A stretch of 64,000 nt of DNA from Gammaproteobacteria bacterium. GTDB lineage: Bacteria > Pseudomonadota > Gammaproteobacteria > Pseudomonadales > Pseudohongiellaceae. A program made the position numbers and the translations under genes. Where the stretch lies: NCBI GenBank assembly GCA_017853205.1, contig JAFMKB010000004.1, positions 21,580-85,579 of the forward strand, read 5' to 3'. Of the stretch, positions 10,330 through 19,111 are shown one piece after another. The notes below the pieces were generated by a model that saw only the letters and a list, made by a program, of their open reading frames with translations, did no database searches and was not told where the DNA came from. Position 1 is the first letter of the stretch. Every line of letters starts with the position of its first letter.

Positions 10330-11702
10330 TATAGCGCTCCTAGGGTGACTGCTGATCCAGGCGTACCTATGCTAGGCGCTGCGAAATCCATGCTTTCTTT
10401 TAGCGAGCGTGCCGGCTTAGAAGACATGTGCATAAGCGTGAGGATGTAGAATAGAAGTAGGAATGCATACAGCAGCAGGTATCCGATTAAGGTGCTGAGC
10501 ACCATGCCGCCTGCGTGGTCGGCAACAACTTCGCTCGCGCGGATATAACCTTGTACAACCCAAGGCTGACGACCTATTTCGGTAACATACCAGCCTGCGA
10601 GGCTTGCGACCCATCCGGCGAATGTCATCCAGCTAAGCGTGCGCAGTAACCAAGGGCCGACCTTGTCGCGAAAGAGCGCATAGCTGCCCCACCAGGCGAC
10701 TGCGAGCATCAGGAAGCCCATGCCGACCATTACGCGGAAGCTCCAGAAAAGAGGAGCAACCGGTGGGTGTGCCTCTTCGAATTCATTCAATCCCTTAAGT
10801 TCGCCGTCGGCATGATGCGTCAGGATGATGCTCGCGAGCTTCGGTACTTCAACTGCAAAATGCGTTGTGCGTGTTTCTTCATCCGGAAATCCGAACAGGG
10901 TAAGGGGTGCGCCTTTTTCTGTCTCCCAGATGCCCTCGACTGCGGCGATTTTGGCAGGCTGGTTCTCCAGAGCAACAAGCCCATGTAAGTCGCCTACAAA
11001 AATCTGAATAGGAGCGACGATTGCCGCAAGCACGACGCCTGTGCGAATTACCTTCCAAGTGGCGGGTCCATCAACGTTCTTGCGGGCACGCCATGCACTA
11101 ATGCCGGCGACAAAGAAGGCCGAGGTAAGAAGAGATGCGGTAACCGTGTGTATAAATCGATACTTGAACGAAGGATTAAATATTATTTCCATCCAGTCGT
11201 CGACCATGAACACGCCATTTTCTATCGTGAAACCTGCAGGCGTATGCATCCACGAGTTGAGGCTGAGGATCCAGAAGGCTGAGGTTGTGGTGCCAATCGC
11301 AACGAGGAAAGACGAGATTAGGTGTACGCGGTTAGACACAAGGTTTTTTCCGTAAAGCATAATGCCAAGGAAAGAGGCTTCCAGGAAAAAAGCAGTAAGT
11401 ACCTCGTAGCCGAGTAGAGGGCCTGCGATATTTCCGACACGCTCCATGAAACCTGGCCAGTTGGTGCCAAACTGAAAACTCATGGTGATGCCAGAAACTA
11501 CGCCTAATGCGAAGGTGAGCGCAAAAACTTTTACCCAAAAGAAATAAGCGTATTCCCAGTCTTTGTCACCGGTGAGCGTGTAGCGTAGGCGAAAAAAAAC
11601 AAGAAGCCAGCACAGTCCGATTGAGATGCTAGGAAACAAAATATGGAAACTGATATTGGCGGCAAACTGAATGCGCGAAAGAAGGAAGGGATCGAGTTCC
11701 AT
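10329..11702 (-). CDS. cydA: Cytochrome bd ubiquinol oxidase subunit I (short, CIO-like)
   Basis: LSRIQFAANISFHILFPS and TEIGRQPWVVQGYIR motifs; SD GGAGACACTACCAATG places start at 11702. Confidence 0.95.
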   Translation of the reverse strand: MELDPFLLSRIQFAANISFHILFPSISIGLCWLLVFFRLRYTLTGDKDWEYAYFFWVKVFALTFALGVVSGITMSFQFGTNWPGFMERVGNIAGPLLGYEVLTAFFLEASFLGIMLYGKNLVSNRVHLISSFLVAIGTTTSAFWILSLNSWMHTPAGFTIENGVFMVDDWMEIIFNPSFKYRFIHTVTASLLTSAFFVAGISAWRARKNVDGPATWKVIRTGVVLAAIVAPIQIFVGDLHGLVALENQPAKIAAVEGIWETEKGAPLTLFGFPDEETRTTHFAVEVPKLASIILTHHADGELKGLNEFEEAHPPVAPLFWSFRVMVGMGFLMLAVAWWGSYALFRDKVGPWLLRTLSWMTFAGWVASLAGWYVTEIGRQPWVVQGYIRASEVVADHAGGMVLSTLIGYLLLYAFLLLFYILTLMHMSSKPARSLKESMDFAAPSIGTPGSAVTLGAL

Positions 11703-11749
11703 TGGTAGTGTCTCCGAGAGGCGTGTGGTCTTCTGGTCAAAGATGCTGG

Positions 11750-11839
11750 TTAGAGCAGGTAGGTCCAAATAGCCCAACAGACGAGTGCAGTGGTCGGCGC
11801 TACGAACATCATGAGGACCATATTTTTAATGTGTATCAT
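11750..11839 (-). CDS. 29-aa single-TM micro-ORF preceding cydA (candidate bd oxidase small subunit)
   Basis: AAGGAGACACTCCGATG Shine-Dalgarno; translation MIHIKNMVLMMFVAPTTALVCWAIWTYLL*; absent from ORF track because of size. Confidence 0.65.
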   Translation of the reverse strand: MIHIKNMVLMMFVAPTTALVCWAIWTYLL

Positions 11840-11920
11840 CGGAGTGTCTCCTTGCTAGCGTGAACGGCGACGGGGTAAGCGCCTGTCGCCAAGCAATAAA
11901 TTAAGTCTTGTACTGAAGGT

Positions 11921-11938
11921 TTGCAGTACTCGTGCCAA
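11921..11938 (-). promoter_or_regulatory. Sigma54 (-24/-12) promoter for the cyd-sulfide operon
   Basis: Minus strand TTGGCACGAGTACTGCAA against consensus TGGCACG-N4-TTGC; one mismatch (CTGC). Confidence 0.75.
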
Positions 11939-12043
11939 CTTCTTGATAACTTCCTAACCTATTGTTTTTTATGAAGTAAAATTATAGGAGCGCGGATTTT
12001 GTGCGTGTTTCAACAAGCGAGGTGATAATAATATGGAGATAGC

Positions 12044-12057
12044 TGCCAGAAATGGCT
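12044..12057. promoter_or_regulatory. Candidate enhancer/UAS half-palindrome
   Basis: TGCCAGAAATGGCT, resembles the perfect palindrome 39 bp away. Confidence 0.4.
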
Positions 12058-12082
12058 ACAATCCAGCCAGTTTTGTCAAAAA

Positions 12083-12096
12083 TGCCAAATTTGGCA
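12083..12096. promoter_or_regulatory. Candidate activator-binding palindrome
   Basis: Perfect 14-bp palindrome TGCCAAATTTGGCA, 16 bp before the fisR-like start. Confidence 0.55.
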
Positions 12097-12112
12097 GTAA
12101 GTAGGGTCATCC

Positions 12113-13522
12113 ATGCAGCTAATCGCCAGTAACAAGGCGCGTGATCTTGGCGCGATGCTCGAAGGCTATGAATGCCCTGCCATTCTAGTCTCTGCAGACT
12201 ACGAAATACTGGCGACCAATCAACAGTACCTCGACGCGTTCGGCGAGATCGAGTTCGATAAGACGCCGCGTTGCTTCGAAGTCTCACACGGTTATTCCAA
12301 GCCCTGCGATCAGTCTGGGGAGGACTGCCCGCTTGGTGCTGCGGTGGCGTCGGGGCATAAAGAGCGAGTGTTGCACATTCACCAGACACCTCGCGGTCGG
12401 GAACATGTCGATGTCGAGATGCTGCCGATTCACAACGCCGAGGGTGATCTTGCCTATTTTGTCGAGCTTTTGCGGCCCGTTCCGCTTGCTAGCGGCGAGG
12501 TGTCGACTCAGGAGCTTGTCGGATCGAGCCCACCTTTTGAGAAGATGTTGGAAAAGATCGCACGTGTTGGTGCAACCGATGCGTCCGTTTTGCTGCTAGG
12601 TGAATCAGGCACGGGCAAGGAACTTGCCGCTCGAGCGATTCATCTGGCGAGCAAGCGTAGCACAAAACCGATGGTCACCCTCGAGTGCGCTGGGCTCTCG
12701 GATTCGCTGTTTGAGAGCGAGCTTTTTGGCCATGTGAAGGGTGCGTTTACCGGGGCGCTGAGCAACAAGAAAGGCCTGGTCGAGCTTGCCCACGGAGGTA
12801 CGCTGTTTCTCGATGAGTTGGGGGATATTCCTCTTGGTATGCAGGTTAAGTTGCTGCGATTACTCGAGACAGGAACTTTCCGCCCGGTTGGTAGTGGCGA
12901 GGTAAAAACCTCGAATTTCCGATTAATCTGCGCAACGCATAAAAACCTCTTGGCGATGGTGAATGCAGGTGAGTTTAGGAACGACTTATTTTATCGAATC
13001 AACGTGTTCCCGATCGCTATACCGTCACTTGGCGAACGCCTAGACGACCTTCCTGCCTTGAGTAAGGCGATACTCTCGCGATTCGCAGGAGGCGATAAAT
13101 ATCATCTGACCCACTCCGCAATTCGGACGCTTGCCGCCTATCGATTTCGCGGTAACATTCGAGAATTGAGGAATTTGCTCTATCGCGCGATTGTGTTAGC
13201 TGACACTAATGTTATCGACAGCCGCGTCATCGAGCTGTGTTTCGAAGAGGATAATCTCATCGATGCGTCTAAAGGTGATCAGCCAATGTACAATGATTCG
13301 GCACAGAGCGATCCGGCGGTAGCGAAGGCGCCCACGGCGGGGTTGCTCGACGCACTCATTCCAAATAAGAAAGAAACGCAGTGGCCGTCGCTCAAAGAAA
13401 TCGAGCGGCGTTATATTGAGGCCATGCTCGCCGCACAGGATGGTGACAAGGCAGCGGTTGCTGCTGCGTTAGGTGTCAGCGAGCGCTCTCTGTACAGGAA
13501 GCTCAGCGGCAAAAATAATTAG
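12113..13522 (+). CDS. fisR: Sigma54-dependent transcriptional activator, FisR-like (sensor + AAA+ + Fis HTH)
   Basis: LLLGESGTGKELAARAIH, GAFTGA, C-terminal Fis HTH; N-terminal RCFEVSHGYSKPCDQSGEDCPL cysteine motif (C54, C65, C72). Confidence 0.85.
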   Translation: MQLIASNKARDLGAMLEGYECPAILVSADYEILATNQQYLDAFGEIEFDKTPRCFEVSHGYSKPCDQSGEDCPLGAAVASGHKERVLHIHQTPRGREHVDVEMLPIHNAEGDLAYFVELLRPVPLASGEVSTQELVGSSPPFEKMLEKIARVGATDASVLLLGESGTGKELAARAIHLASKRSTKPMVTLECAGLSDSLFESELFGHVKGAFTGALSNKKGLVELAHGGTLFLDELGDIPLGMQVKLLRLLETGTFRPVGSGEVKTSNFRLICATHKNLLAMVNAGEFRNDLFYRINVFPIAIPSLGERLDDLPALSKAILSRFAGGDKYHLTHSAIRTLAAYRFRGNIRELRNLLYRAIVLADTNVIDSRVIELCFEEDNLIDASKGDQPMYNDSAQSDPAVAKAPTAGLLDALIPNKKETQWPSLKEIERRYIEAMLAAQDGDKAAVAAALGVSERSLYRKLSGKNN

Positions 13523-13617
13523 GAGAGACTTAGATATTGGTCATTTATAGGTAGTAAGTACTAACTAATTCAAAAAGACTAAGACGAAATTGATAAAATT
13601 CATAAGCTGCGGAGAGA

Positions 13618-14004
13618 GTGATGAAGACGATAAAAATAGAACAACAGTTTAGACAGGCGGCAGACGAGGTGTGGGCAATATTTTCCGATGTGACGCGCTG
13701 CGACTGGGTGCCGGCAATCGAAAAAATTACCTTAGTGGGCGACGTGCGCAGCTTCGATATGGCGGGCCTGGGTGAGGTGCAGGAACGCATCGTCCTGCTC
13801 GATGATGAGCAGAGGAAGCTTCAGTATTCGGTGATCAAAGCCCGCTCGGTGCTTGAGCACCATCTTGCCACAATACGCGTCACCGAGGCGGGAGAGGGAT
13901 GCCACTTTTATTGGGAGACTGAGATCGCGCCAGACGAATTCGCGCCGGCAATAGAGCAGGGCATGCACTCGGCGTTTGCTCAACTGCAGAAAATCCTTGC
14001 CTAG
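13618..14004 (+). CDS. SRPBCC family protein (polyketide cyclase-like)
   Basis: IEQQFRQAADEVWAIFSDVTRCDWVPAIEK pattern. Confidence 0.75.
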   Translation: MMKTIKIEQQFRQAADEVWAIFSDVTRCDWVPAIEKITLVGDVRSFDMAGLGEVQERIVLLDDEQRKLQYSVIKARSVLEHHLATIRVTEAGEGCHFYWETEIAPDEFAPAIEQGMHSAFAQLQKILA

Positions 14005-14226
14005 ATGCGCGCTATTTTGGTGCGCTGACGCTCGCGAGGTGAGCCTAGTGGTGCGCGAATATCAGAGTGCCATTTTTCATGATGGGTAGAACAGAGCGGC
14101 GTTACTGGCCGAGTCGAGCCCCAAACAGCAAAAAATAACCTACTTAGGGGGAAAAAGCAGAGAAATAGAAATATTTTTGCCTGGATGGTGAACTTGGTAC
14201 GGCTGTTGCATCGTTATAGCCACATA

Positions 14227-14345
14227 CCTGAAAACGCATTCCGATGTGTGAGGAGATTCTCTCCCTCTCTCGCCACACCGATGTGCACCAACCTAGTTTT
14301 CAGTATTTTTGAACCCGCCAGCGTCTCGCTCGGCGGGTTTTTTTT
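14227..14345 (+). ncRNA. Putative small RNA or structured leader ending in an intrinsic terminator
   Basis: CTGAAAAC (14228-14235) pairs with GTTTTCAG (14296-14303); nested GGAGA/TCTCC and GTGTG/CACAC; terminator follows directly. Confidence 0.45.
14312..14345 (+). terminator. Rho-independent terminator
   Basis: AACCCGCCAGCG-TCT-CGCTCGGCGGGTTTTTTTT. Confidence 0.88.
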
Positions 14346-14500
14346 ACTCAGTTTTCCACAACTTCGCTTGCTATCCTCGTGCGTTCCTTCCGAGCCGTTT
14401 GTCTGCGCCATCTCGACAGTCCTTTCGCAACGCGCATATTTAAGTTGCAGGATTTGGGAACAGCCCGATAATCAGCACTTCAACCAATCGAGCGACATCC

Positions 14501-15214
14501 ATGGTCAGACAGGTAGCAAAGTCCTTCACTGGGTCTCACTTTGATGATGAGGCGTTATTCGCAAAAATCGCAAAGGAGATCACTGAGCAAGGATTCAGCA
14601 TCAATCCTGCTGCTATGCCAATGCCATTGATTACGGCGCTGCACGATCACGTCATGTCGATTAGTGACGATAAGTTCTCTGCAGCGGGTATTGGACGAGG
14701 CAACCGATTTACCCGCAGCAAGTTCGTTCGCACCGACGAAATCTGCTGGATTGAGGGTGATTCGCAGGCAGGCCGCGATTGGTTAGCGTGGACACAGTCG
14801 TTACAAATCTATCTCAATCGGCATCTTTTGCTCGGCCTATTCTCGTTTGAGAGCCACTTCTCCCTCTATGGTCCAGGCGATTATTACAAACGCCACAAAG
14901 ATGCCTTCAAAGGTGAGGCGAATCGCGTTCTCTCGCTGGTGCTCTACCTTAACCCCGGTTGGTCAGCGAAAGATGGCGGTGAACTCGTGCTCTATCCATC
15001 GGACACTGAGAGCGAATCGCTAAGCCCGCCTGCTTTGCTCGCAGCGGGGTTGGCATCTGAGACCAAGGTTACCCCGCTCATGGGGACTTTAGTGCTTTTT
15101 CTTAGCGAAGATTTCCCCCACGAAGTCCTGCCCGCCGCTCGCGACCGCTACGCCATCGCCGGCTGGTATCGCGTAAACACCTCGGTTAGTGACAGAGTCG
15201 ACCCGCCGCGGTAG
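14501..15214 (+). CDS. 2OG-Fe(II) oxygenase family protein
   Basis: GPGDYYKRHKDAF, LVLYLNPGW, GELVLY, HEVLPA and R motif of prolyl-hydroxylase-like fold. Confidence 0.85.
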   Translation: MVRQVAKSFTGSHFDDEALFAKIAKEITEQGFSINPAAMPMPLITALHDHVMSISDDKFSAAGIGRGNRFTRSKFVRTDEICWIEGDSQAGRDWLAWTQSLQIYLNRHLLLGLFSFESHFSLYGPGDYYKRHKDAFKGEANRVLSLVLYLNPGWSAKDGGELVLYPSDTESESLSPPALLAAGLASETKVTPLMGTLVLFLSEDFPHEVLPAARDRYAIAGWYRVNTSVSDRVDPPR

Positions 15215-15217
15215 ACG

Positions 15218-15694
15218 CTAACTCGGCACCGGAATCTTCAAGGTCTCTTTAACCTGCTCCATCACCACGTAGCTCGTCGACTCCTGCACGCCGGGTAGGG
15301 TGAGCAGGGTATCGCCAAGCAGCTCGCGATACGCACCCATATTTGCGACCCGAGCCTTGATTAGGTAGTCGAAATTGCCCGATACGAGATGGCATTCTTG
15401 AACCGACTCAAGCGCCAGCGCTGCCTCTGTAAACTCGGCGAAGATGTCTGGCGACTTGCGAGAGAGGCGAATCTGCACAAACACCACAAGGCCTGCTTCC
15501 AGCTCTGCCGGATTGAGGATCGCACAATAACCGCGGATCACTCCATCGCGCTCCATTCGCTTTACTCGCTCCATACACGGGGTAGTGGTAAGACCTACCC
15601 TGCGGGCAAGCTCGGCATAGCTTATGCGACCGTTAGCCTGCAGCTCTCTGAGGATTTTTCGATCGATTCTAGATAGAGACTTTGTCTGCTTCAT
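15218..15694 (-). CDS. Lrp/AsnC family transcriptional regulator
   Basis: LSRIDRKILRELQANGRISYAELARRVGLTTTPCMERVKRMERDGVI. Confidence 0.95.
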   Translation of the reverse strand: MKQTKSLSRIDRKILRELQANGRISYAELARRVGLTTTPCMERVKRMERDGVIRGYCAILNPAELEAGLVVFVQIRLSRKSPDIFAEFTEAALALESVQECHLVSGNFDYLIKARVANMGAYRELLGDTLLTLPGVQESTSYVVMEQVKETLKIPVPS

Positions 15695-15759
15695 AGAGAT
15701 ATGCCAGATTAATTCACTAATTAATTATCTTAAAAGCAGACTTTATCTCATTTAATGGT

Positions 15760-15779
15760 GCAAATGTAAGGATATTTGC
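15760..15779. promoter_or_regulatory. Inverted repeat in the Lrp/ald divergent region (candidate operator)
   Basis: GCAAAT-N8-ATTTGC. Confidence 0.4.
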
Positions 15780-15875
15780 CAATTGTATTTTGGGCCCCTT
15801 GGCTATACTTCTCGTTGTACTGTCTGCGTGTATTTTGCGCGTGGACATCCAACATGACTCATGAGGAGAACGACA

Positions 15876-17015
15876 ATGCTGGTAGGTGTCCCCAAGGAAA
15901 TAAAGAACCACGAATATCGCGTCGGTTTAACTCCGGCGGGCGTCCGCGAACTTGTTAGCGCGGGCCATCAAGCGCTTGTCGAGACGCAGGCGGGCATCGC
16001 TATCGGCTTCACCGATGACCAATATGCCGACGCGGGCGCAGAACTTGTCGCTACTGCTGCCGAGATATTCGAGCGTGCCGAATTGATCGTGAAGGTAAAA
16101 GAGCCACAACCGAGTGAGTGTAAACAGCTTCGAGCAAATCAGACGCTGTTCACTTATCTGCACCTTGCGCCAGATCCCGAGCAGACCAAACTACTCCTCG
16201 CTTCGGGTGCAGTATGCATAGCGTATGAAACGGTAACCGGTCTAAATAATTCACTGCCGCTACTCGCGCCAATGAGCGAGGTAGCCGGCAGGATGTCTAT
16301 TCAGGAAGCGGCCCTGTGCCTCGAAAAATCGAGAGGAGGTAGCGGCGTCCTCCTTGGAGGCGTTCCGGGTGTCGAGGCGGGTAAGGTTGTTGTACTCGGC
16401 GGTGGCGTGGTTGGTTTGAATGCTGCCCGCATGGCGCTCGGCCTCGGCGCTGATGTCACGATACTCGATCGGTCGCTGCCGCGGCTGCGCCAGATAGATG
16501 AACTGTTCGACGGACGGATTAAAACGCTCTACTCGACTACTGAGGCGATCGAGAGCCAGCTTAGAACGGCCGATGCGGTCATTGGCGCGGTGCTAATCCC
16601 GGGTGCTTCTGCGCCTAAACTAGTGACACGCGATATGCTCGGGGTTATGAAGCCCGGCTCGGTGCTCGTGGATGTAGCAATCGATCAAGGCGGTTGTTTC
16701 GAAACGAGCCGCGCCACAACGCATCAGGACCCGATTTACGTGGTCGATGGCATCATTCATTATTGTGTGGCGAATATGCCGGGTGGCGTAGCGCGCACGT
16801 CGACGTTCGCGCTAACCAATGCCACGCTGCCCTTTGTGATGAGTCTTGCGAACAAAGGCGCAGAGGAGGCTCTGCGCAGTGACGCACATCTGCTCAATGG
16901 CCTCAACGTTTACCGCGGCGTGCTCACGGTGCAGGCCGTCGCCGAGGCGCAGGGACTCAGCTTCGTTGAGCCTGCCGAGGCGCTTCAGTACGGTGGATTG
17001 CAAGTTAGCGCGTAG
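15876..17015 (+). CDS. ald: Alanine dehydrogenase
   Basis: [58 protein letters not shown]. Confidence 0.97.
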   Translation: MLVGVPKEIKNHEYRVGLTPAGVRELVSAGHQALVETQAGIAIGFTDDQYADAGAELVATAAEIFERAELIVKVKEPQPSECKQLRANQTLFTYLHLAPDPEQTKLLLASGAVCIAYETVTGLNNSLPLLAPMSEVAGRMSIQEAALCLEKSRGGSGVLLGGVPGVEAGKVVVLGGGVVGLNAARMALGLGADVTILDRSLPRLRQIDELFDGRIKTLYSTTEAIESQLRTADAVIGAVLIPGASAPKLVTRDMLGVMKPGSVLVDVAIDQGGCFETSRATTHQDPIYVVDGIIHYCVANMPGGVARTSTFALTNATLPFVMSLANKGAEEALRSDAHLLNGLNVYRGVLTVQAVAEAQGLSFVEPAEALQYGGLQVSA

Positions 17016-18894
17016 CCTCGATCCATGCATCGATTTTGGCTTCGAGCATGCCCATGGGTAGCTGGCCAGAACCTAAGATTTGATCGTGGAATTCGCGGAT
17101 ATCGAAGTTATCCCCCAGGGCCGCTTCGGCCTTGGAGCGGATAGCTTGTATGCGCAGCATGCCAATCTTATAGGCGGTAGCCTGCCCAGGATTATTAAAA
17201 TAGCGGCGTATCTCTGACCGCACCGAGGGCTCAGGTCGCGGCGAATTCGTGAGTGCGTACTGAACCGCCTCATCCTGAGTCCAGCGCTTCGCGTGTATCC
17301 CCGTGTCTACGACTAAACGCACCGCGCGCCAAATCTCGCCTGACAGTCGGCCAAAATCTGCATAGGGGTCTTCATACCCCCCCATCTCTTTACCAAGTCC
17401 TTCGGCGTAAAGTCCCCAGCCCTCGCTAAACGAGGTATATCCTTTGTTGGCTCGGAAGGCGGGAAGCCCTTCGAGCTCCTGCTGGATCGAGATCTGCATG
17501 TGATGCCCTGGGACGCCTTCGTGATAGGCCAGATTTTCAAGGCGATGTTTAGACGCGGCGCGCATATCCGACAAATGGACATAAAACGTACCCGGGCGCG
17601 AGCCGTCCTTAGTTCCGCGGGCATAGTGTGCAGCGCCGCCATCCTGTTCGCGGAAGGGTTCAACGCGCCGAACCTGCAAGCCCGCCTTGGGTAGAATGCC
17701 GAAGAACTCGGGAAGCTTTTCGTAGGTGGCGGCGAGGATTGCGTCGGCGTCGGCGATGTAAGCGGCTCGGCCTTCGTCTGTATTAGGGTGATAGAAACGG
17801 TCGTCGTTACGGATGAAGGTAAAGAAGTCCTGTAGCGACCCTTCAAAACCAACGCGCGCTTTAATTGCTTCCATCTCTGATTGGATGCGAGCGACTTCGC
17901 TGATACCGGTGTCAAAAATTTCGTCCGCAGTAAGGGGCAGGGTTGTCATGCGCTCGAGGCGCTGCTGATAATACGCCTCGCCATCGGGCAATGACCAAGA
18001 ACCTTGGGCAATGTCTGAAACATTGGCAAGGTCAGTGGTGAGCCATGCGCTAATCTCTGCATAAGCGGGCTGCATATTGTCCAAAATCGCGGTGCGTGCT
18101 CGTTCAAGGAGAGCGTCGGCGCGCGCTTGGTTGAGTGTGCCCGCAGCAACCAGCGCACTGAACTTATCGGTGATGTCGTCCCAGAGTGCCGAACTGCCGA
18201 TGTCGTTAAAAGGCTCTCCGGTGGTTATCCGTTTGATCTCGCTCAACGCCTGCTGAAAATCGAAATACGGCGGGCGTATGCCATCCTCCGCGGCGAGCTG
18301 TGCGCGTGTGAGGTATTGCAGCAGGTAGCGCCCGCTCTGCTCTAGTCGGGAAATATAGTCGAGTGCATCCTGCTCCGTGTCTACAACGTGATAGTTGATC
18401 AGGCTGTTAGGCAGTGAGGCTTGGGGGCCATTGCGGCCAAAGATAAAGCCATGGCGCCGAAACGGAACTGACTGCTCGGCTTGAGTGAGCTGATACACCC
18501 AGAGATCAAAAGAGCGTTTCGCCTCGTCGCTGAGCTGGGCGTAGTCGAATTCGCGTCGAAGCCGCGCAACCGAATCTCTACGCCACGCAAGCTGCGCATC
18601 GCTCGCGGCTTCGGAGACATCGTCTAGCTCTCCGTGGGCACTCTTGTCGCCTAAGCGAGTCTTCGTTAGCGGCGAGAAATCAAGCTCTCGAGCGTATTCG
18701 GCATCAAGCCATGCGGTAAGCCGCTGTGATTCGCTTGTCGCTAGGGTCGTCGCAGGTAACGCTGACGCGACCGTTGCTGATGAGTCGTTGGGCCCGCAGG
18801 CCTCCAAGCCGAAGCAGCTAACAAGTGTAAGTAACGCGAGGGAAAAACGACGAAGCGGAGATGTCTCGACGATTGATGTGTTATGAAAAGGCAT
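17005..18894 (-). CDS. DUF885 family protein, putative secreted lipoprotein
   Basis: LAYHEGVPGHHMQISIQQELEGLPAFR; signal peptide with LEAC lipobox. Confidence 0.92.
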   Translation of the reverse strand: MPFHNTSIVETSPLRRFSLALLTLVSCFGLEACGPNDSSATVASALPATTLATSESQRLTAWLDAEYARELDFSPLTKTRLGDKSAHGELDDVSEAASDAQLAWRRDSVARLRREFDYAQLSDEAKRSFDLWVYQLTQAEQSVPFRRHGFIFGRNGPQASLPNSLINYHVVDTEQDALDYISRLEQSGRYLLQYLTRAQLAAEDGIRPPYFDFQQALSEIKRITTGEPFNDIGSSALWDDITDKFSALVAAGTLNQARADALLERARTAILDNMQPAYAEISAWLTTDLANVSDIAQGSWSLPDGEAYYQQRLERMTTLPLTADEIFDTGISEVARIQSEMEAIKARVGFEGSLQDFFTFIRNDDRFYHPNTDEGRAAYIADADAILAATYEKLPEFFGILPKAGLQVRRVEPFREQDGGAAHYARGTKDGSRPGTFYVHLSDMRAASKHRLENLAYHEGVPGHHMQISIQQELEGLPAFRANKGYTSFSEGWGLYAEGLGKEMGGYEDPYADFGRLSGEIWRAVRLVVDTGIHAKRWTQDEAVQYALTNSPRPEPSVRSEIRRYFNNPGQATAYKIGMLRIQAIRSKAEAALGDNFDIREFHDQILGSGQLPMGMLEAKIDAWIEATR

Positions 18895-19111
18895 TAATCT
18901 CAGTCCTAATTCGCTTATGGTGGCCCACGCTTTCTCGCTTACGCACTGAAGCGAGTCGAAGGTGTGAAATTGAAAGACAGCACCCGTGTTCGGTTTCAGG
19001 ATAGAAGCAAACCAACAACGTGTCCATGAGCAAAGTTTGGGTGTTGCTTTGTGGATTAACCCCTCCGCCTATTGCATAATCTCGGCCCCGCCGATCAAAT
19101 GGATTTCTCTT

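Noticed and set aside
14005-14500. Possible 6S, SRP or known riboswitch identity for the structured intergenic element
   Set aside because: I could not match it to motifs of those RNAs by eye; kept only as an unassigned RNA candidate.
14185-14544. 119-aa ORF in the same intergenic region
   Set aside because: Runs across a strong terminator and out of frame into the oxygenase; no recognisable domain.
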